A stretch of DNA of 64,000 nucleotides from Ideonella_A sp963843805 (GTDB taxonomy: Bacteria; Pseudomonadota; Gammaproteobacteria; Burkholderiales; Burkholderiaceae_C): assembly GCA_963843805.1 (NCBI GenBank), contig CAWJLY010000008.1, positions 310,001-374,000 of the forward strand, in the 5' to 3' direction. Of the stretch, positions 18,164 through 27,800 are shown piece after piece. The notes under the pieces were generated by a model. It worked only from the letters and a program-made list of their open reading frames with translations. It ran no database searches and had not been told where the DNA came from. Both the position numbers and the translations under genes were made by a program. Positions within the stretch are counted from its first letter, which is position 1. Every line of letters starts with the position of its first letter.

Positions 18164-18769
18164 ATGCACGACCACAGCGAGCTCGACCCGATGACGCTGC
18201 GCGTGCGCGCGCTCGAGACCCTGCTCACCGACAAAGGTTACGTCGACCCCGCCGCACTCGACCTGCTGATCGAAACCTACGAAACCCGCATCGGCCCGCG
18301 CAACGGTGCGCAGGTGGTGGCCAGGGCATGGAGCGATGCAGGCTACTCGGATTGGCTGCGCGACGATGCCAGCGCAGCCATCGCGTCGCTGGGCTTTAGC
18401 GGCCGCCAGGGCGAACACATGGTCGCCGTGTTCAATACGCCGCAATGCCATCACATGGTGGTCTGTACCTTGTGCAGCTGTTACCCGTGGCCGGTCCTCG
18501 GTCTGCCGCCGACCTGGTACAAAAGCGCGCCCTACCGCGCCAGAGTGGTTCGCGACCCGCGCGGCGTGTTGGCCGAGTTCGGCGTCGAAGTGCCCGCAGA
18601 CACCCAGATCCGCGTCTGGGATTCGACCGCCGAAGTGCGCTATCTGGTGATCCCGCAACGACCTGCCGGCAGCGACGGGCTGGACGAAGCGGCGCTCGCT
18701 GCACTGGTCACCCGCGATTCGATGATCGGCTGCGGTCTGCCGATTCAGCCGCAGCGGATTGCCCCGTGA
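18164..18769 (+). CDS. Nitrile hydratase alpha subunit, cobalt type
   Basis: Hydrates nitriles to amides with the beta subunit. The 201-residue protein is intact. The metal claw VCTLCSCYPW is present; the Thr in CTLCSC marks the non-corrin cobalt type (iron enzymes have CSLCSC). Two of the Cys are normally oxidised to sulfinic and sulfenic acids. Typical blocks include ALETLLTDKGYVDP, FNTPQCHHMVVCTLC, GLPPTWYKS, and STAEVRYLVIPQRP. The stop overlaps the next start as TGATG, so alpha and beta are translationally coupled. Confidence 0.95.
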   Translation: MHDHSELDPMTLRVRALETLLTDKGYVDPAALDLLIETYETRIGPRNGAQVVARAWSDAGYSDWLRDDASAAIASLGFSGRQGEHMVAVFNTPQCHHMVVCTLCSCYPWPVLGLPPTWYKSAPYRARVVRDPRGVLAEFGVEVPADTQIRVWDSTAEVRYLVIPQRPAGSDGLDEAALAALVTRDSMIGCGLPIQPQRIAP

Positions 18770-19428
18770 TGCCCTATCGCAGCCATGCCGATCTCGGCGG
18801 CCGGCCGATCACCGGTGTGATCGTCCCCGAGCCTGAGGGCGACCTGTTCCACGCCGTCTGGGAGCCTCGAGCGCTGGCCATCACGCTGGCGATGGGTGCC
18901 ACCGGCAGCTGGACCATCGACGCCAGCCGCGCGGCCCGCGAAACGCTACCCGACTACGCCGACTTGAGCTACTACCAGATCTGGATCAAGGCGCTGGAAA
19001 AACTGATGCTCGAACGCGGCCTGGTTGAGATTGATGAGCTGGCAGCCGGCGAGCGAAAGCACCCGCCAGTTGGCGTCGCCAACGTTCTGCGCGCCGCTGC
19101 AGTAGCAGCGACACTGGCGCGCGGCAGTCCCACCTCCAGGCCGGCTGCCACGGCGGCTCGGTTCACGATCGGCCAAGCCGTCACGACCCGCGCCTCGGCG
19201 GTCGACCACCACAGCCGCTTGCCGGCTTATGTGCAGGGCAAACGCGGTGTGATCGAGCGCATCCACGGCAGCCATGTATTTGCCGAAACAAATGCCCACG
19301 GCCTGGGCGAACAGCCGCAATGGTTGTACAGCGTCGTTTTCGACGGGCGTGAGTTGTGGGGTGACCTCGCTCAAACCGGAGTGGGCGTATCGATCGATGC
19401 GTGGGAACCCACTTTGGAGTCGGCATGA
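18769..19428 (+). CDS. Nitrile hydratase beta subunit
   Basis: Structural partner of the alpha subunit, 219 residues, intact. The N-terminal helical part reads HADLGGRPITGVIVPEPEGD, FHAVWEPRALAITLAMGATG, and ETLPDYADLSYYQIWIKALE. The C-terminal SH3-like beta barrel reads SRLPAYVQGKRGVIERIHGS and YSVVFDGRELWGD, with the Arg residues that hydrogen-bond the oxidised Cys of alpha. The start overlaps the alpha stop by one base. The stop overlaps the next start as ATGA. Confidence 0.95.
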   Translation: MPYRSHADLGGRPITGVIVPEPEGDLFHAVWEPRALAITLAMGATGSWTIDASRAARETLPDYADLSYYQIWIKALEKLMLERGLVEIDELAAGERKHPPVGVANVLRAAAVAATLARGSPTSRPAATAARFTIGQAVTTRASAVDHHSRLPAYVQGKRGVIERIHGSHVFAETNAHGLGEQPQWLYSVVFDGRELWGDLAQTGVGVSIDAWEPTLESA

Positions 19429-19802
19429 ACAGCCCGGCCGCTCCTGACGAACTTTTTGCCGACCAGGCGCGCAACAGCAATGGCAACCCGGTGTTCGCGC
19501 AGCCTTGGCAGGCACAGGCCTTTGCGATGACGCTCGCCCTGCACCAACGCGGCTTCTTCAACTGGACCGAATGGGCTGCCGCGCTGGCGCAGCAGATCAA
19601 GCTTGCGCAGACCGGCGGCGACGCCGATGCGGGCGATACCTATTACCACCACTGGCTGGGCGCGCTCGAATGTCTGCTCGCTGCCAAGGGGCTGGTGTCA
19701 ACCGGCGAACTGATCAGTTGCGCACACGCATGGGAACAGGCTGCCGAACGCACCCCGCACGGGCAGCCGATTGTGCTGGCAGGGGCCGACTTCGAAAAAT
19801 GA
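19425..19802 (+). CDS. Nitrile hydratase accessory (activator) protein
   Basis: A 125-residue protein homologous to the N-terminal half of the beta subunit, as expected for the activator that carries or inserts cobalt by subunit exchange. It shows QPWQAQAFAMTLALHQRGFF, NWTEWAAALAQQIK, and YYHHWLGALECLLAAKGLV. The ATG at 19425 overlaps the beta stop (ATGA), which decides the start. The alpha-beta-activator order is the standard cobalt-type layout. No amidase, transporter or regulator gene stands next to it; the convergent tex gene follows 47 bases later. Confidence 0.88.
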   Translation: MNSPAAPDELFADQARNSNGNPVFAQPWQAQAFAMTLALHQRGFFNWTEWAAALAQQIKLAQTGGDADAGDTYYHHWLGALECLLAAKGLVSTGELISCAHAWEQAAERTPHGQPIVLAGADFEK

Positions 19803-19849
19803 CGACGATTGAATCGGTTCTCGATTCCAGCTCCGGGATCGTCGTCGTT

Positions 19850-22298
19850 CAGCCCTTGCGCTGCAGTTTTGCAAATGCCGCGGCCATCGCCGATGAGCCG
19901 CCGGCCGCTGCGGGCTCCCTTCGCCGCGCGCTGCGACCCGCCGGGTCGCTCGCCACGGGCGGCCGGCCTGAACGCGTTGTCGGTGCGCTGGCCGGCCGGC
20001 ACCACCTTGGCATCGAGCTTCATCGTCAGCGCGATGCGCTTGCGCGCCAGATCGACCTCGAGCACCTTGACCTTGACCACGTCGCCGGTCTTCACCACCT
20101 CGCGCGCATCGGAGACGAACTTGTCGGCCAGCTGGCTGACATGGATCAGGCCGTCCTGGTGGACGCCCAGATCGACGAAGGCGCCGAACTGCGCCACGTT
20201 GCTGACCGTGCCTTCGAGCGTCATGCCCGGCTGCAGGTCCTTGATGTCCTCGACGCCTTCGCTGTAGCGCGCCACCTTGAAATCGGGCCGCGGATCGCGC
20301 GCCGGCTTCTCCAGTTCGGCAAGGATGTCCTTGACCGTGATCGCGCCGAATCGCTCGTCGGCAAACGCCTCGGGCTTCAAGCGCGCGGATCACGTCGCTG
20401 CGGCCCATCACCTCGGCCGCCGGGCGCTTCACCGCACCGAGGATGCGCTCGACCACGGCATAGGTTTCCGGATGCACGCCCGACTGGTCGAGCGGGTTGT
20501 CGCCGTCGCGGATGCGCAGAAAGCCGGCGCTCTGCTCGAAGGTCTTGGGCCCGAGCCCGCTGACGTCGAGCAATTGCTGGCGGTTGCGGAACGCGCCGTT
20601 CGAATCGCGCCAGCGAACGATGCTCGCAGCCACCGTCGCGCTCGAGCCCGGAGACGCGCGACAGCAGCGGCGCCGAGGCGGTATTCAGGTCGACGCCGAC
20701 CGAGTTGACGCAATCCTCGATCACCGTATCCAGGCTGCGCGCCAGCTCGCTCTGGTTGACATCGTGCTGGTACTGGCCGACGCCGATGCTTTTCGGATCG
20801 ATCTTCACCAGTTCGGCCAGCGGGTCCTGCAGCCGCCGCGCGATGCTGACCGCGCCGCGCAGGCTGACGTCGAGTTCGGGCAACTCCTTGCTCGCATATT
20901 CGCTCGCCGAATAGACCGACGCGCCGGCTTCGCTGACGACCACCTTCTGCATCGACGCAGCCGTCGGCGCCGCCGATCGCCTGCACCCGCTTGATCAGTT
21001 CGGCGGCGAGCTTGTCGGTCTCGCGGCTGCCGGTGCCGTTGCCGATCGCGATCAGGTCGACGCCATGGCTCGCGCACAAGCCTGGTCAACGCGGTGCAGC
21101 GACCCTTCCCAATCGCGGCGCGGCTCGAGCGGGTAGATGGTGGCGGTATCGAGCACCTTGCCGGTGGCATCGACCACGGCCACCTTGCAGCCGGTGCGGA
21201 TGCCCGGGTCGAGACCCATCACGACCTTCGGGCCGGCCGGCGCGGCGAGCAGCAGGTCGCGCAGGTTGTCGGCAAACACCTTGATCGCGGTGGCTTCGGC
21301 CGCTTCGCGCAGCCGCGCGAACAGGTCGCGCTCCAGGCTCAGGCTCGAGCTTGACCTTCCAGCACCACGACGACACACTTGCGGATCAGTTCGTCGGCCG
21401 GCCGCTGCGAATGGCGCCAGCCGAGATGGCCGGCGATGCGGCCTTCGGCGAGCGTCGGCTCGCCCGGGCACCGACTTCGTCGTCGATGCACAACCTTGGC
21501 GTCGAGGAGCTCGAGCGCACGGCCACGAAAAACCGCCAGCGCGCGGTGCGACGGCACGCTGCGGATCGGCTCGGCGTAATCGAAATAGTCGCGGAACTTG
21601 GCGATCTCGGGATCGTCGGCATTTTTGCCGGCGATCAGCTTGCACTGGAAGCAGCCCCTCCTCCCACATCCATTGGCGCAGCTTGCCGATCAGTGCCGCA
21701 TCCTCGGCCCAGCGTTCGGCCAGGATGTCGCGCACGCCGTCGAGCACGGCACTGCGCATCGGCAAAGCCGGCTTCGGCCAGCTTCGCGGCACCGCCCTCG
21801 TAGGCTGCGATGAACGCGGCGGCGGCGTCGAGCGGCATGCTGCGACGGGTCGGCGAACAAGGAATCGGCGAGCGGCTCGATGCCGGCTTCGCGGGCGATC
21901 ATCGCCTTGGTCCGCCGCTTGACCTTGTACGGCAGATACAGATCCTCGAGCTCCTGCTTGGTCGGCGCAGCGTCGATCGCCGCGGCCAGCTCGGGCGTCA
22001 GCTTGCCCTGATCGGCAATGCTTTTCAGCACCGCGGCGCGGCGGTCTTCGAGCTCGCGCAGGTAGGCCAGGCGCAACTCCAGCTCGCGCAACTGGACATC
22101 GTCGAGTCCGTCGGTCGCCTCCTTGCGATAGCGGGCGATGAACGGAACGCTGGCGCCGCCATCGAGCAGGTCGACCGCGGCGGCCACCTGCGCCGGCCGC
22201 GCTTTCAGTTCCGAGGCAATCTGGGCGATGATCTTGTCTTGAATCAAAACGGCGCGCCGGTTGTCGGCTGTCGAAAATGGGGTGGCGGAGTTTGCCAC
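19850..22298 (-). CDS. tex: Tex-family S1 RNA-binding transcription accessory protein, frame-broken
   Basis: A nucleic-acid-binding protein of about 800 residues. In order: the N-terminal helical part (QIASELKARPAQVAAAVDLL, GASVPFIARYRKEATDGLDD), the YqgF-like nuclease fold (GLDPGIRTGCKVAVVDATGK), helix-hairpin-helix (DVSGLGPKTFEQSAGFLRI) and an S1 domain (LEGTVSNVAQFGAFVDLGV, HQDGLIHVSQLADKFV). The C-terminus FAKLQRKG ends at 19850. Indels near 21845, 21765, 21655 and others. The GTG at 22298 is the farthest start; a TTG about 50 bases downstream is possible. Confidence 0.92.
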
Positions 22299-22416
22299 AA
22301 CGATCGATCACGATGGCGGCCCTGATTGCACGCCTGCGCGGACTGTTGCTCGATCTTCAACGCTGGCGTGTCGCGCAGAATTCGAATGTTCGCCAACAAC
22401 CTCTATCGAACCTTCC

Positions 22417-22803
22417 GTGCTGCAGCCAAATCAATTCCAGATCAATGAGGCCTGGGTTGCCTTCAAGTTGAACGATCAGCCGATTCGTACCGACGCTGAT
22501 GGCGATTTCGACTTCATCGCGCTGATGGATTCGGCGAGCGGGCAGATCCTCAGCTCGGCCGCCGTGTCGATCCGGACGGGTCAGTCGCCTGATCAAGCAG
22601 CCAAGCGTTTGCTGAACGAAGCCGGCGCGATCGCAAAGACCTTGCCGAGCACCTTGTTCATGCAGAGCGATCTGGCGGTGCCGTGGTTGACGCTTGATGC
22701 CCAGACCCAGGGCATCACAGTGGTGCCGATCACGATCGATCAGCTGCTGTTGTTCATCGGCGATGCCCGCCAGGGCTTTCGCGAACGCTTCGGCGCAGGC
22801 TAG
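22417..22803 (+). CDS. Conserved-looking hypothetical protein
   Basis: About 128 residues, intact, family not recognised. It reads QFQINEAWVAFKLNDQPIRT, DADGDFDFIALMDSASGQIL, QAAKRLLNEAGAIAKTLPST and ends FIGDARQGFRERF. It looks like a compact soluble domain. The frame is open from 22261, but the codons before about 22417 look non-coding and overlap the start of tex on the other strand, so a GTG at 22417 is preferred, with no good ribosome site. It meets the SLC13 gene tail to tail. Confidence 0.55.
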   Translation: MLQPNQFQINEAWVAFKLNDQPIRTDADGDFDFIALMDSASGQILSSAAVSIRTGQSPDQAAKRLLNEAGAIAKTLPSTLFMQSDLAVPWLTLDAQTQGITVVPITIDQLLLFIGDARQGFRERFGAG

Positions 22804-24725
22804 TGAAACAAGCCATACCGCCAGGCCAGCATGGCCGACAAGCCGGCCCACATGATCAGGAAAAGCGGCGTACCCACCTTCACGAAGTCTCGGAAGCGGT
22901 AGCCACCGGCATTCATCACCAGCAGGTTGGTCTGGTAGCCCATCGGCGTTACATAACAAAGGTTGCAACCGAACAGCACCGCGAGCACGAACGGTTCGGC
23001 TTCGACGCCGAGCGATCTCGCCAGCGCGACACCCAAGGGCGTACCAATCGCCGCCGCGGCGTTGTTGGAGACGAAATTGGTCAACACACCCATCAGCCCC
23101 ATCAGCAGCGTGACCACGACGGCAGCACCAAACCCTTTCAGCCCGACTGCAAGCTGGCTGGCCAACCAGTCGGTTGCGCCGCTGATCTGCAGCGCATCGC
23201 CCAAGGCAAGACTGGCGGCAACCAGCAGCACGACGCGGACCGACAGCGCCTGCGTGACGTCTTTCCATGACAGGCAGCCGCCGAACAGCAGGGCCAACGC
23301 ACCCGCCAAGGCGGCCATCGAAATCGGCAATGCCTTGGTCGCTGCGAGCGCAACCACAATCGCCAGCGTGACCAGCGCGAACAGCGCCTTGTCCTGGCGC
23401 GGCAATGCAAAGCGCGAGTCAAGCAGCAGACCGATGCCATCGCGCTGAGCGGCGCGGATGGCTTCGGTTTCCCCTTGCACCAGCAGGATGTCGCCCGCTG
23501 AAATGCTGCGATCCGCCAGGTTTTGCCGCTGCCAGCCCATCTGGCCAGCCCTTGGACGCAAACCAACCAGGAAGACCCCGTAGCGCTCGGTGACCCGCTC
23601 CCTGCGGATCGATCGACCGACCAGCGGTGATTCGGGCATCACGACAAGCTGGGCAACCACCGCCGACGGCAACCGCTTCTCGTCGTCCTCGTCGTCTGCC
23701 ACCTCTTCGGCAGACTCGTCCGCATCGTCCACGGGATCTGCGGATGGATCAGCGGATTTGGCCGGCGCCTTCGAAACCGCATCACTCGCAGGCAGTGAAT
23801 CTGGAAAATTGTGCAGTTTGGCTTTCAGCGCACTTTCGATATCTTTCAGATTCGGCGCCGTATCACGCAACACCAGGCGATCACCGGCACGCAAGGTCAC
23901 TGACGGCAGCGGCGTGACGGGGCGATCACGGCGCAACAGGGAAACCGCCTGCAGCCGGTGGCCAGCCGCTTCGAAGACCTCGCTGAGCTGACGGCCGTCC
24001 ATCCAGCTGTCGGGTTCGACATGGAGTTCGGCATCGAACGCATCGTCGCTGAGGTCCTCCTTCGGCCCTTGAACCCCTGCCAGCAGCCGCGGAGCGACCA
24101 GCCACAGGTAGGCAAAGCCGGGAACTGCTGCCGCAAAAACCAGCGGAAAAAAGCTGAACAGGGAAAAAGGCCCGACGCCGAGCCCGGCCGCCAGTGCAAC
24201 GACGATCAGATTGGTCGATGTGCCAATCGTGGTTGACATGCCGCCGATCAGCACCGCGTAGTTCATGGGCAACAGCACCGACGCGGCGCTCGTCTTGGCA
24301 CGCCTGGAGGCGGCCAGCAACAGCGGTATCAGCAGCACCACGACCGGCGTGTCGTTGATCACGCTGCTGGTCAGCCCGGCGCCGAGCAGAATCGCCAACA
24401 GTGCCATCGATGGGCGCTCGCTGGCCCAACTGGCCAGCTTGCGAGCCACCGGTTCGAGCGCACCTGTCGCCACGATGCCTTGCCCCAGCACCATCAGGGC
24501 ACAGATCGCCACCAGCGCCGGATGTCCGAAGCCGGCATAAAAGCGCAGTGGATCGACGACCTCGTTGCCATCGGCCTGCAAGGGAAACAAGGCGAAGCCG
24601 ACCGGCAGCACCGTCATGATGCCCAGGCAGACTGTCGCAATTGGAAACCGGTCGATGATGAAAATGGCAAAAACCGCTGCAGCGAACAGCAGCATGGCCA
24701 GCCCATGGGGAGTCAATTCATTCAT
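22800..24725 (-). CDS. SLC13/DASS-family anion permease with two RCK_C domains
   Basis: A 641-residue inner-membrane transporter, intact. The N-terminal membrane half has SVINDTPVVVLLIPLLLAAS and GGMSTTIGTSTNLIV, the paired S-N-T/S-x-x-N hairpins of the divalent-anion:Na+ symporter family. The central soluble part holds two TrkA_C/RCK_C-like domains (LSEVFEAAGHRLQAVSLLR, and VAQLVVMPESPLVGRSI) split by an unusual Asp/Glu-rich segment of about 35 residues. The C-terminal half repeats the membrane fold (FVSNNAAAAIGTPLGVALAR, GYQTNLLVMNAGGYRF). Substrate is probably sulfate, a dicarboxylate or another anion. Stop codons overlap with the convergent neighbour. Confidence 0.88.
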   Translation of the reverse strand: MNELTPHGLAMLLFAAAVFAIFIIDRFPIATVCLGIMTVLPVGFALFPLQADGNEVVDPLRFYAGFGHPALVAICALMVLGQGIVATGALEPVARKLASWASERPSMALLAILLGAGLTSSVINDTPVVVLLIPLLLAASRRAKTSAASVLLPMNYAVLIGGMSTTIGTSTNLIVVALAAGLGVGPFSLFSFFPLVFAAAVPGFAYLWLVAPRLLAGVQGPKEDLSDDAFDAELHVEPDSWMDGRQLSEVFEAAGHRLQAVSLLRRDRPVTPLPSVTLRAGDRLVLRDTAPNLKDIESALKAKLHNFPDSLPASDAVSKAPAKSADPSADPVDDADESAEEVADDEDDEKRLPSAVVAQLVVMPESPLVGRSIRRERVTERYGVFLVGLRPRAGQMGWQRQNLADRSISAGDILLVQGETEAIRAAQRDGIGLLLDSRFALPRQDKALFALVTLAIVVALAATKALPISMAALAGALALLFGGCLSWKDVTQALSVRVVLLVAASLALGDALQISGATDWLASQLAVGLKGFGAAVVVTLLMGLMGVLTNFVSNNAAAAIGTPLGVALARSLGVEAEPFVLAVLFGCNLCYVTPMGYQTNLLVMNAGGYRFRDFVKVGTPLFLIMWAGLSAMLAWRYGLFH

Positions 24726-24768
24726 CGCTGCTCATTCGTACATCTCCGGTTCATCTTGCAAGCACCGA

Positions 24769-26121
24769 TCATTCTGCTTGGCCGTGGGCAACCTCGCTGG
24801 CTGAGGTCATTGCGCCGCTGCCCAGCCACCGCAACACGCCGGCACCGGCGCAGCGGCCGCTGGCCAGACATGCATTCAGCAGATACCCGCCGGTCGGCGC
24901 TTCCCAATCCAGCATTTCGCCTGCGCAGAAGATGCCGGGCAAGCACCGCGCCATCAATGCATCGTCGATCGATTCCAGACGCACACCGCCAGCCGTGCTG
25001 ATCGCCTCGGCGAGCGGCCGCGGCGCAATCAGATCCAGGGGCAAGGCCTTGATCGACGCCGCCAACCTGGGCGGATCGCGCAACACCTCGGCCGGCAGCA
25101 ATTCATGCAGCAGCATGATTTTCTGACTGTCCAGATGGAGCCGGCTTTTCAAGTGGCTGGACAGTGATCGCGACGCCCGCGGCGCCGCAACCTCGTCGGC
25201 AACCCATCTGGCGCTGCGGTCCGGCAGCAGATCGAGAAGCGCCGTCGCACGGCCGCTCTGCGCGATCCGTTCGCGAAGCACGGCCGACAAGGCATAGACC
25301 AGACTACCCTCGATGCCGCCATCGGTGAAAACGAATTCACCACGCCGCCGGAACGTTCGGCCATCGTCTGCAGTGCAAGTCATCACGACGGTCTTCATCG
25401 GCTGTCCGGCAGCCCGGGATCGAAACAGATCGGTCCAACCGGGCAGGGTCGCCTCGCCCCCGATACCCGCATCCGCAATGACACGCGGGTCCGGGCGTCC
25501 GACATCGAATCCGCAATTGGCCGGCTTCAATGGCGCGATGTCGACACCGCGCATCTGCAGCAATGGCAGCCATGCGCCATCCGAGCCGAGCTTCGGCCAG
25601 CTTGCACCGCCCAATGCCAAGACGACCGCATCCGCTGACACTTCCTGCAGACCGCTTGGCGTTGCAAATTGCAGGGCTTGCGTACCGCTGCCCGCCGCGG
25701 GGCTCCAGCCGATCCACCGGCAACGCATGTGAAAACGAACCCCGCGGCCACGCAGCCGGTGCAGCCAGGCGCGCAGCAACGGCGCTGCTTTCATGTCGAT
25801 CGGAAAAACCCGACCCGAACTGCCGACAAAGGTGTCGACGCCGAGCCCGGCTGCCCAATCACGCAGCGCGGCGGGTCCGAAATCGGCCAACCACGACGCC
25901 ACCACAGATTCGCGCTCGCCGTACCGGGACAAGAATGCCGGCAGGGGTTCGCTGTGGGTGAGGTTCAGTCCGCCGATGCCAGCCAGCAGAAACTTGCGTC
26001 CGACACTCGGCATGGCGTCGTACAGATCGACTGCACAGCCGGCCTGACTGAGCACTTCCGCCGCCATCAGCCCGGCTGGACCTCCTCCGACGATGGCGAC
26101 AGCCGCAGCGCGCGGCGCCAC
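24769..26121 (-). CDS. HI0933/BaiN-type FAD-dependent oxidoreductase
   Basis: A flavoprotein of about 450 residues, intact. The FAD dinucleotide fold opens with AIVGGGPAGLMAAEVLSQAG. Family marks follow: GRKFLLAGIGGLNLTHSEP, GSSGRVFPIDMKAAPLL, ALGGASWPKLGSDG, and near the end GVRLESIDDALMARCLPGIF then GEMLDWEAPTGGYLLNACLA. This is the uncharacterised HI0933 group, in which BaiN reduces steroid intermediates; the substrate here is unknown. The start is a GTG at 26121, chosen just before the FAD motif and 17 bases after the upstream stop. The two genes are probably one transcript. Confidence 0.85.
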   Translation of the reverse strand: MAPRAAAVAIVGGGPAGLMAAEVLSQAGCAVDLYDAMPSVGRKFLLAGIGGLNLTHSEPLPAFLSRYGERESVVASWLADFGPAALRDWAAGLGVDTFVGSSGRVFPIDMKAAPLLRAWLHRLRGRGVRFHMRCRWIGWSPAAGSGTQALQFATPSGLQEVSADAVVLALGGASWPKLGSDGAWLPLLQMRGVDIAPLKPANCGFDVGRPDPRVIADAGIGGEATLPGWTDLFRSRAAGQPMKTVVMTCTADDGRTFRRRGEFVFTDGGIEGSLVYALSAVLRERIAQSGRATALLDLLPDRSARWVADEVAAPRASRSLSSHLKSRLHLDSQKIMLLHELLPAEVLRDPPRLAASIKALPLDLIAPRPLAEAISTAGGVRLESIDDALMARCLPGIFCAGEMLDWEAPTGGYLLNACLASGRCAGAGVLRWLGSGAMTSASEVAHGQAE

Positions 26122-26138
26122 GACGAGCGGCGCTGCGC

Positions 26139-27713
26139 TCAGCGCGAACCCTGCCCGGCCAACCCGAAGCTGAAGACCAGCGCGACATCGATCACCGTCG
26201 AATCGACATTGCCCCGCTGCGAGCGGATCTTGCCGGCATTCACTCGAAACGACGTCGAAGGTCCCAGATCGAAGCCCACATAGGCGTTGCCCTGAACCAG
26301 CGCGCCGCCGCGCACATCGACCCCGCCACCACCGCCCGCACCGCTCAGGGCTTCGAGGCCCACATACCAGGTGGGCCCACCCGGGCCGCCGAGTGGGGTT
26401 TGCCAGCCAACACCGAACAATCCGGCTGCATACCCGCCCGCGCCGCCATCGTAGGCACTGTGGACCTGTCCGGTCACGTACAAGTTTCGGTCGATGAACC
26501 GGCTTCCCTTGAGCACGACAGCACGCAGCTGACGGGTGCTGCCGTCGCGTCGGCCGGCATCGAGTTGCTCGACACCGGCTGAAAATTCGGTGCGCGTGGT
26601 GCGCGATGGCGAAAAGACGTTGCCGGCGTCGTCGAATATCCACATCAAGCTGGCCGCGCCGAAGGTGGCCTTGAAGTTGCCTTGCGGAGCTTTCGCCACA
26701 CCAAGTTCGATGGTGGCCGCCAGGTCGCGGCTGAGCCTGATGGCGGTATAGACCGAAGCCTTGCCGAGCAGGCCGCCTCCGGTGGACACATCGCCACCGC
26801 CGGCGATGCCCAATGCCAACCGCGAACCGACCGTGAAGAGCTGGTCGCCGACACCGGTCTCGACTCCGACCGTGCCCAGATATTCGGTATAGCCGGTCAC
26901 GCCGCCCTTGGTGCCGGCGTTCGCCTCCAGGCCCCAGTACGAAATGCCGTTGAAAGCGCGTTCGGCGCGAACGCCGAAATAGCCGAGTGAATCGGGCAGA
27001 TCGCCGCCGCTGACGCGGCCGTTGTTGCCATGTGGCTGATAGACGCCGAAAACCGCCTGGACGCGGTCGAACCCGGCGCCGGGGCGGCCGATCGACGCCA
27101 CCGGAATGCCCATCCGATCGCGCGGTATGTAGCCGAATTCAGTGTTGGAGCTGAGCACCAGGCCGAATTGTCTGCTGTCGATCGGCGAACCGACGAAACG
27201 CACCCGCGACCAGCTCAGGCCAATGTTGTACGCGCCGAAGTCATACAGCAGATCCAGGTGCGGCCGCGTCACCAGGCCGTTGCTGACAGCGATGCCGCCG
27301 CCACCCCCACCACCGACATACAGGCCGGCTTCGGCGCGCAGCGGGCCGGCCAGCTGCTGCCGATAGGCGAGCTCGCCACCGAGCGAGAAGAGGCCCCCGC
27401 GATCGCCGCTGATGGCGCCGAAAACCGCCGGACCGAATGCAAATCCGGAGCCGACGTCGACCAGGTAGCTGTTGCCGATCAGGCCGAGGTGCTCGTCACC
27501 GGGCAATTTCAGTCGCTCGAGGCTGAGGCGTGCCTGTGCGGGGCGTACCACGATGCCGCCGGTGTCGACCGCGTCTTGGGCCTGGACCCCATGGCTGGCC
27601 AGCCCGGCAAGGGCAATGGCGCCCAGGCCACGCCGCAAGCGGGCCAGTTTTCGTCGGGATGGCCAACCGGGTGCGCCAGGGGAATGAACGGGGTCGTTGC
27701 GTCGATCGGACAT
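26139..27713 (-). CDS. Large exported Gly-rich protein, probable outer-membrane beta-barrel
   Basis: A 524-residue protein, intact, family not recognised. The start MSDRRNDPVHSPG (27713) precedes a long n-region and a hydrophobic core GLGAIALAGLASHGVQAQ, a signal peptide. The mature part alternates polar and aromatic residues in short strands with many Gly (GLYVGGGGGGGIAVSNGL, LDLLYDFGAYNIGLSWSRV, SVYTAIRLSRDLAATIELGV, FRVNAGKIRSQRGN), as in outer-membrane barrels. The first half and second half show a similar progression (a Gly-loop then a barrel run), suggesting internal duplication. It ends FSFGLAGQGSR without the usual terminal Phe. Confidence 0.65.
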   Translation of the reverse strand: MSDRRNDPVHSPGAPGWPSRRKLARLRRGLGAIALAGLASHGVQAQDAVDTGGIVVRPAQARLSLERLKLPGDEHLGLIGNSYLVDVGSGFAFGPAVFGAISGDRGGLFSLGGELAYRQQLAGPLRAEAGLYVGGGGGGGIAVSNGLVTRPHLDLLYDFGAYNIGLSWSRVRFVGSPIDSRQFGLVLSSNTEFGYIPRDRMGIPVASIGRPGAGFDRVQAVFGVYQPHGNNGRVSGGDLPDSLGYFGVRAERAFNGISYWGLEANAGTKGGVTGYTEYLGTVGVETGVGDQLFTVGSRLALGIAGGGDVSTGGGLLGKASVYTAIRLSRDLAATIELGVAKAPQGNFKATFGAASLMWIFDDAGNVFSPSRTTRTEFSAGVEQLDAGRRDGSTRQLRAVVLKGSRFIDRNLYVTGQVHSAYDGGAGGYAAGLFGVGWQTPLGGPGGPTWYVGLEALSGAGGGGGVDVRGGALVQGNAYVGFDLGPSTSFRVNAGKIRSQRGNVDSTVIDVALVFSFGLAGQGSR

Positions 27714-27800
27714 GATCGAACGATCATAAGGGCTGAAGCGGGTCAGGACCTGCTCCGGCGTTGGCATCGGCCAACGCTTTGCTGGCCAAACCGCCGGCCG

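Noticed and set aside
27290..27320. A GCC/CCA repeat run
   Set aside because: It encodes the poly-Gly loop of the exported protein at 26139-27713; the frame is intact around it.
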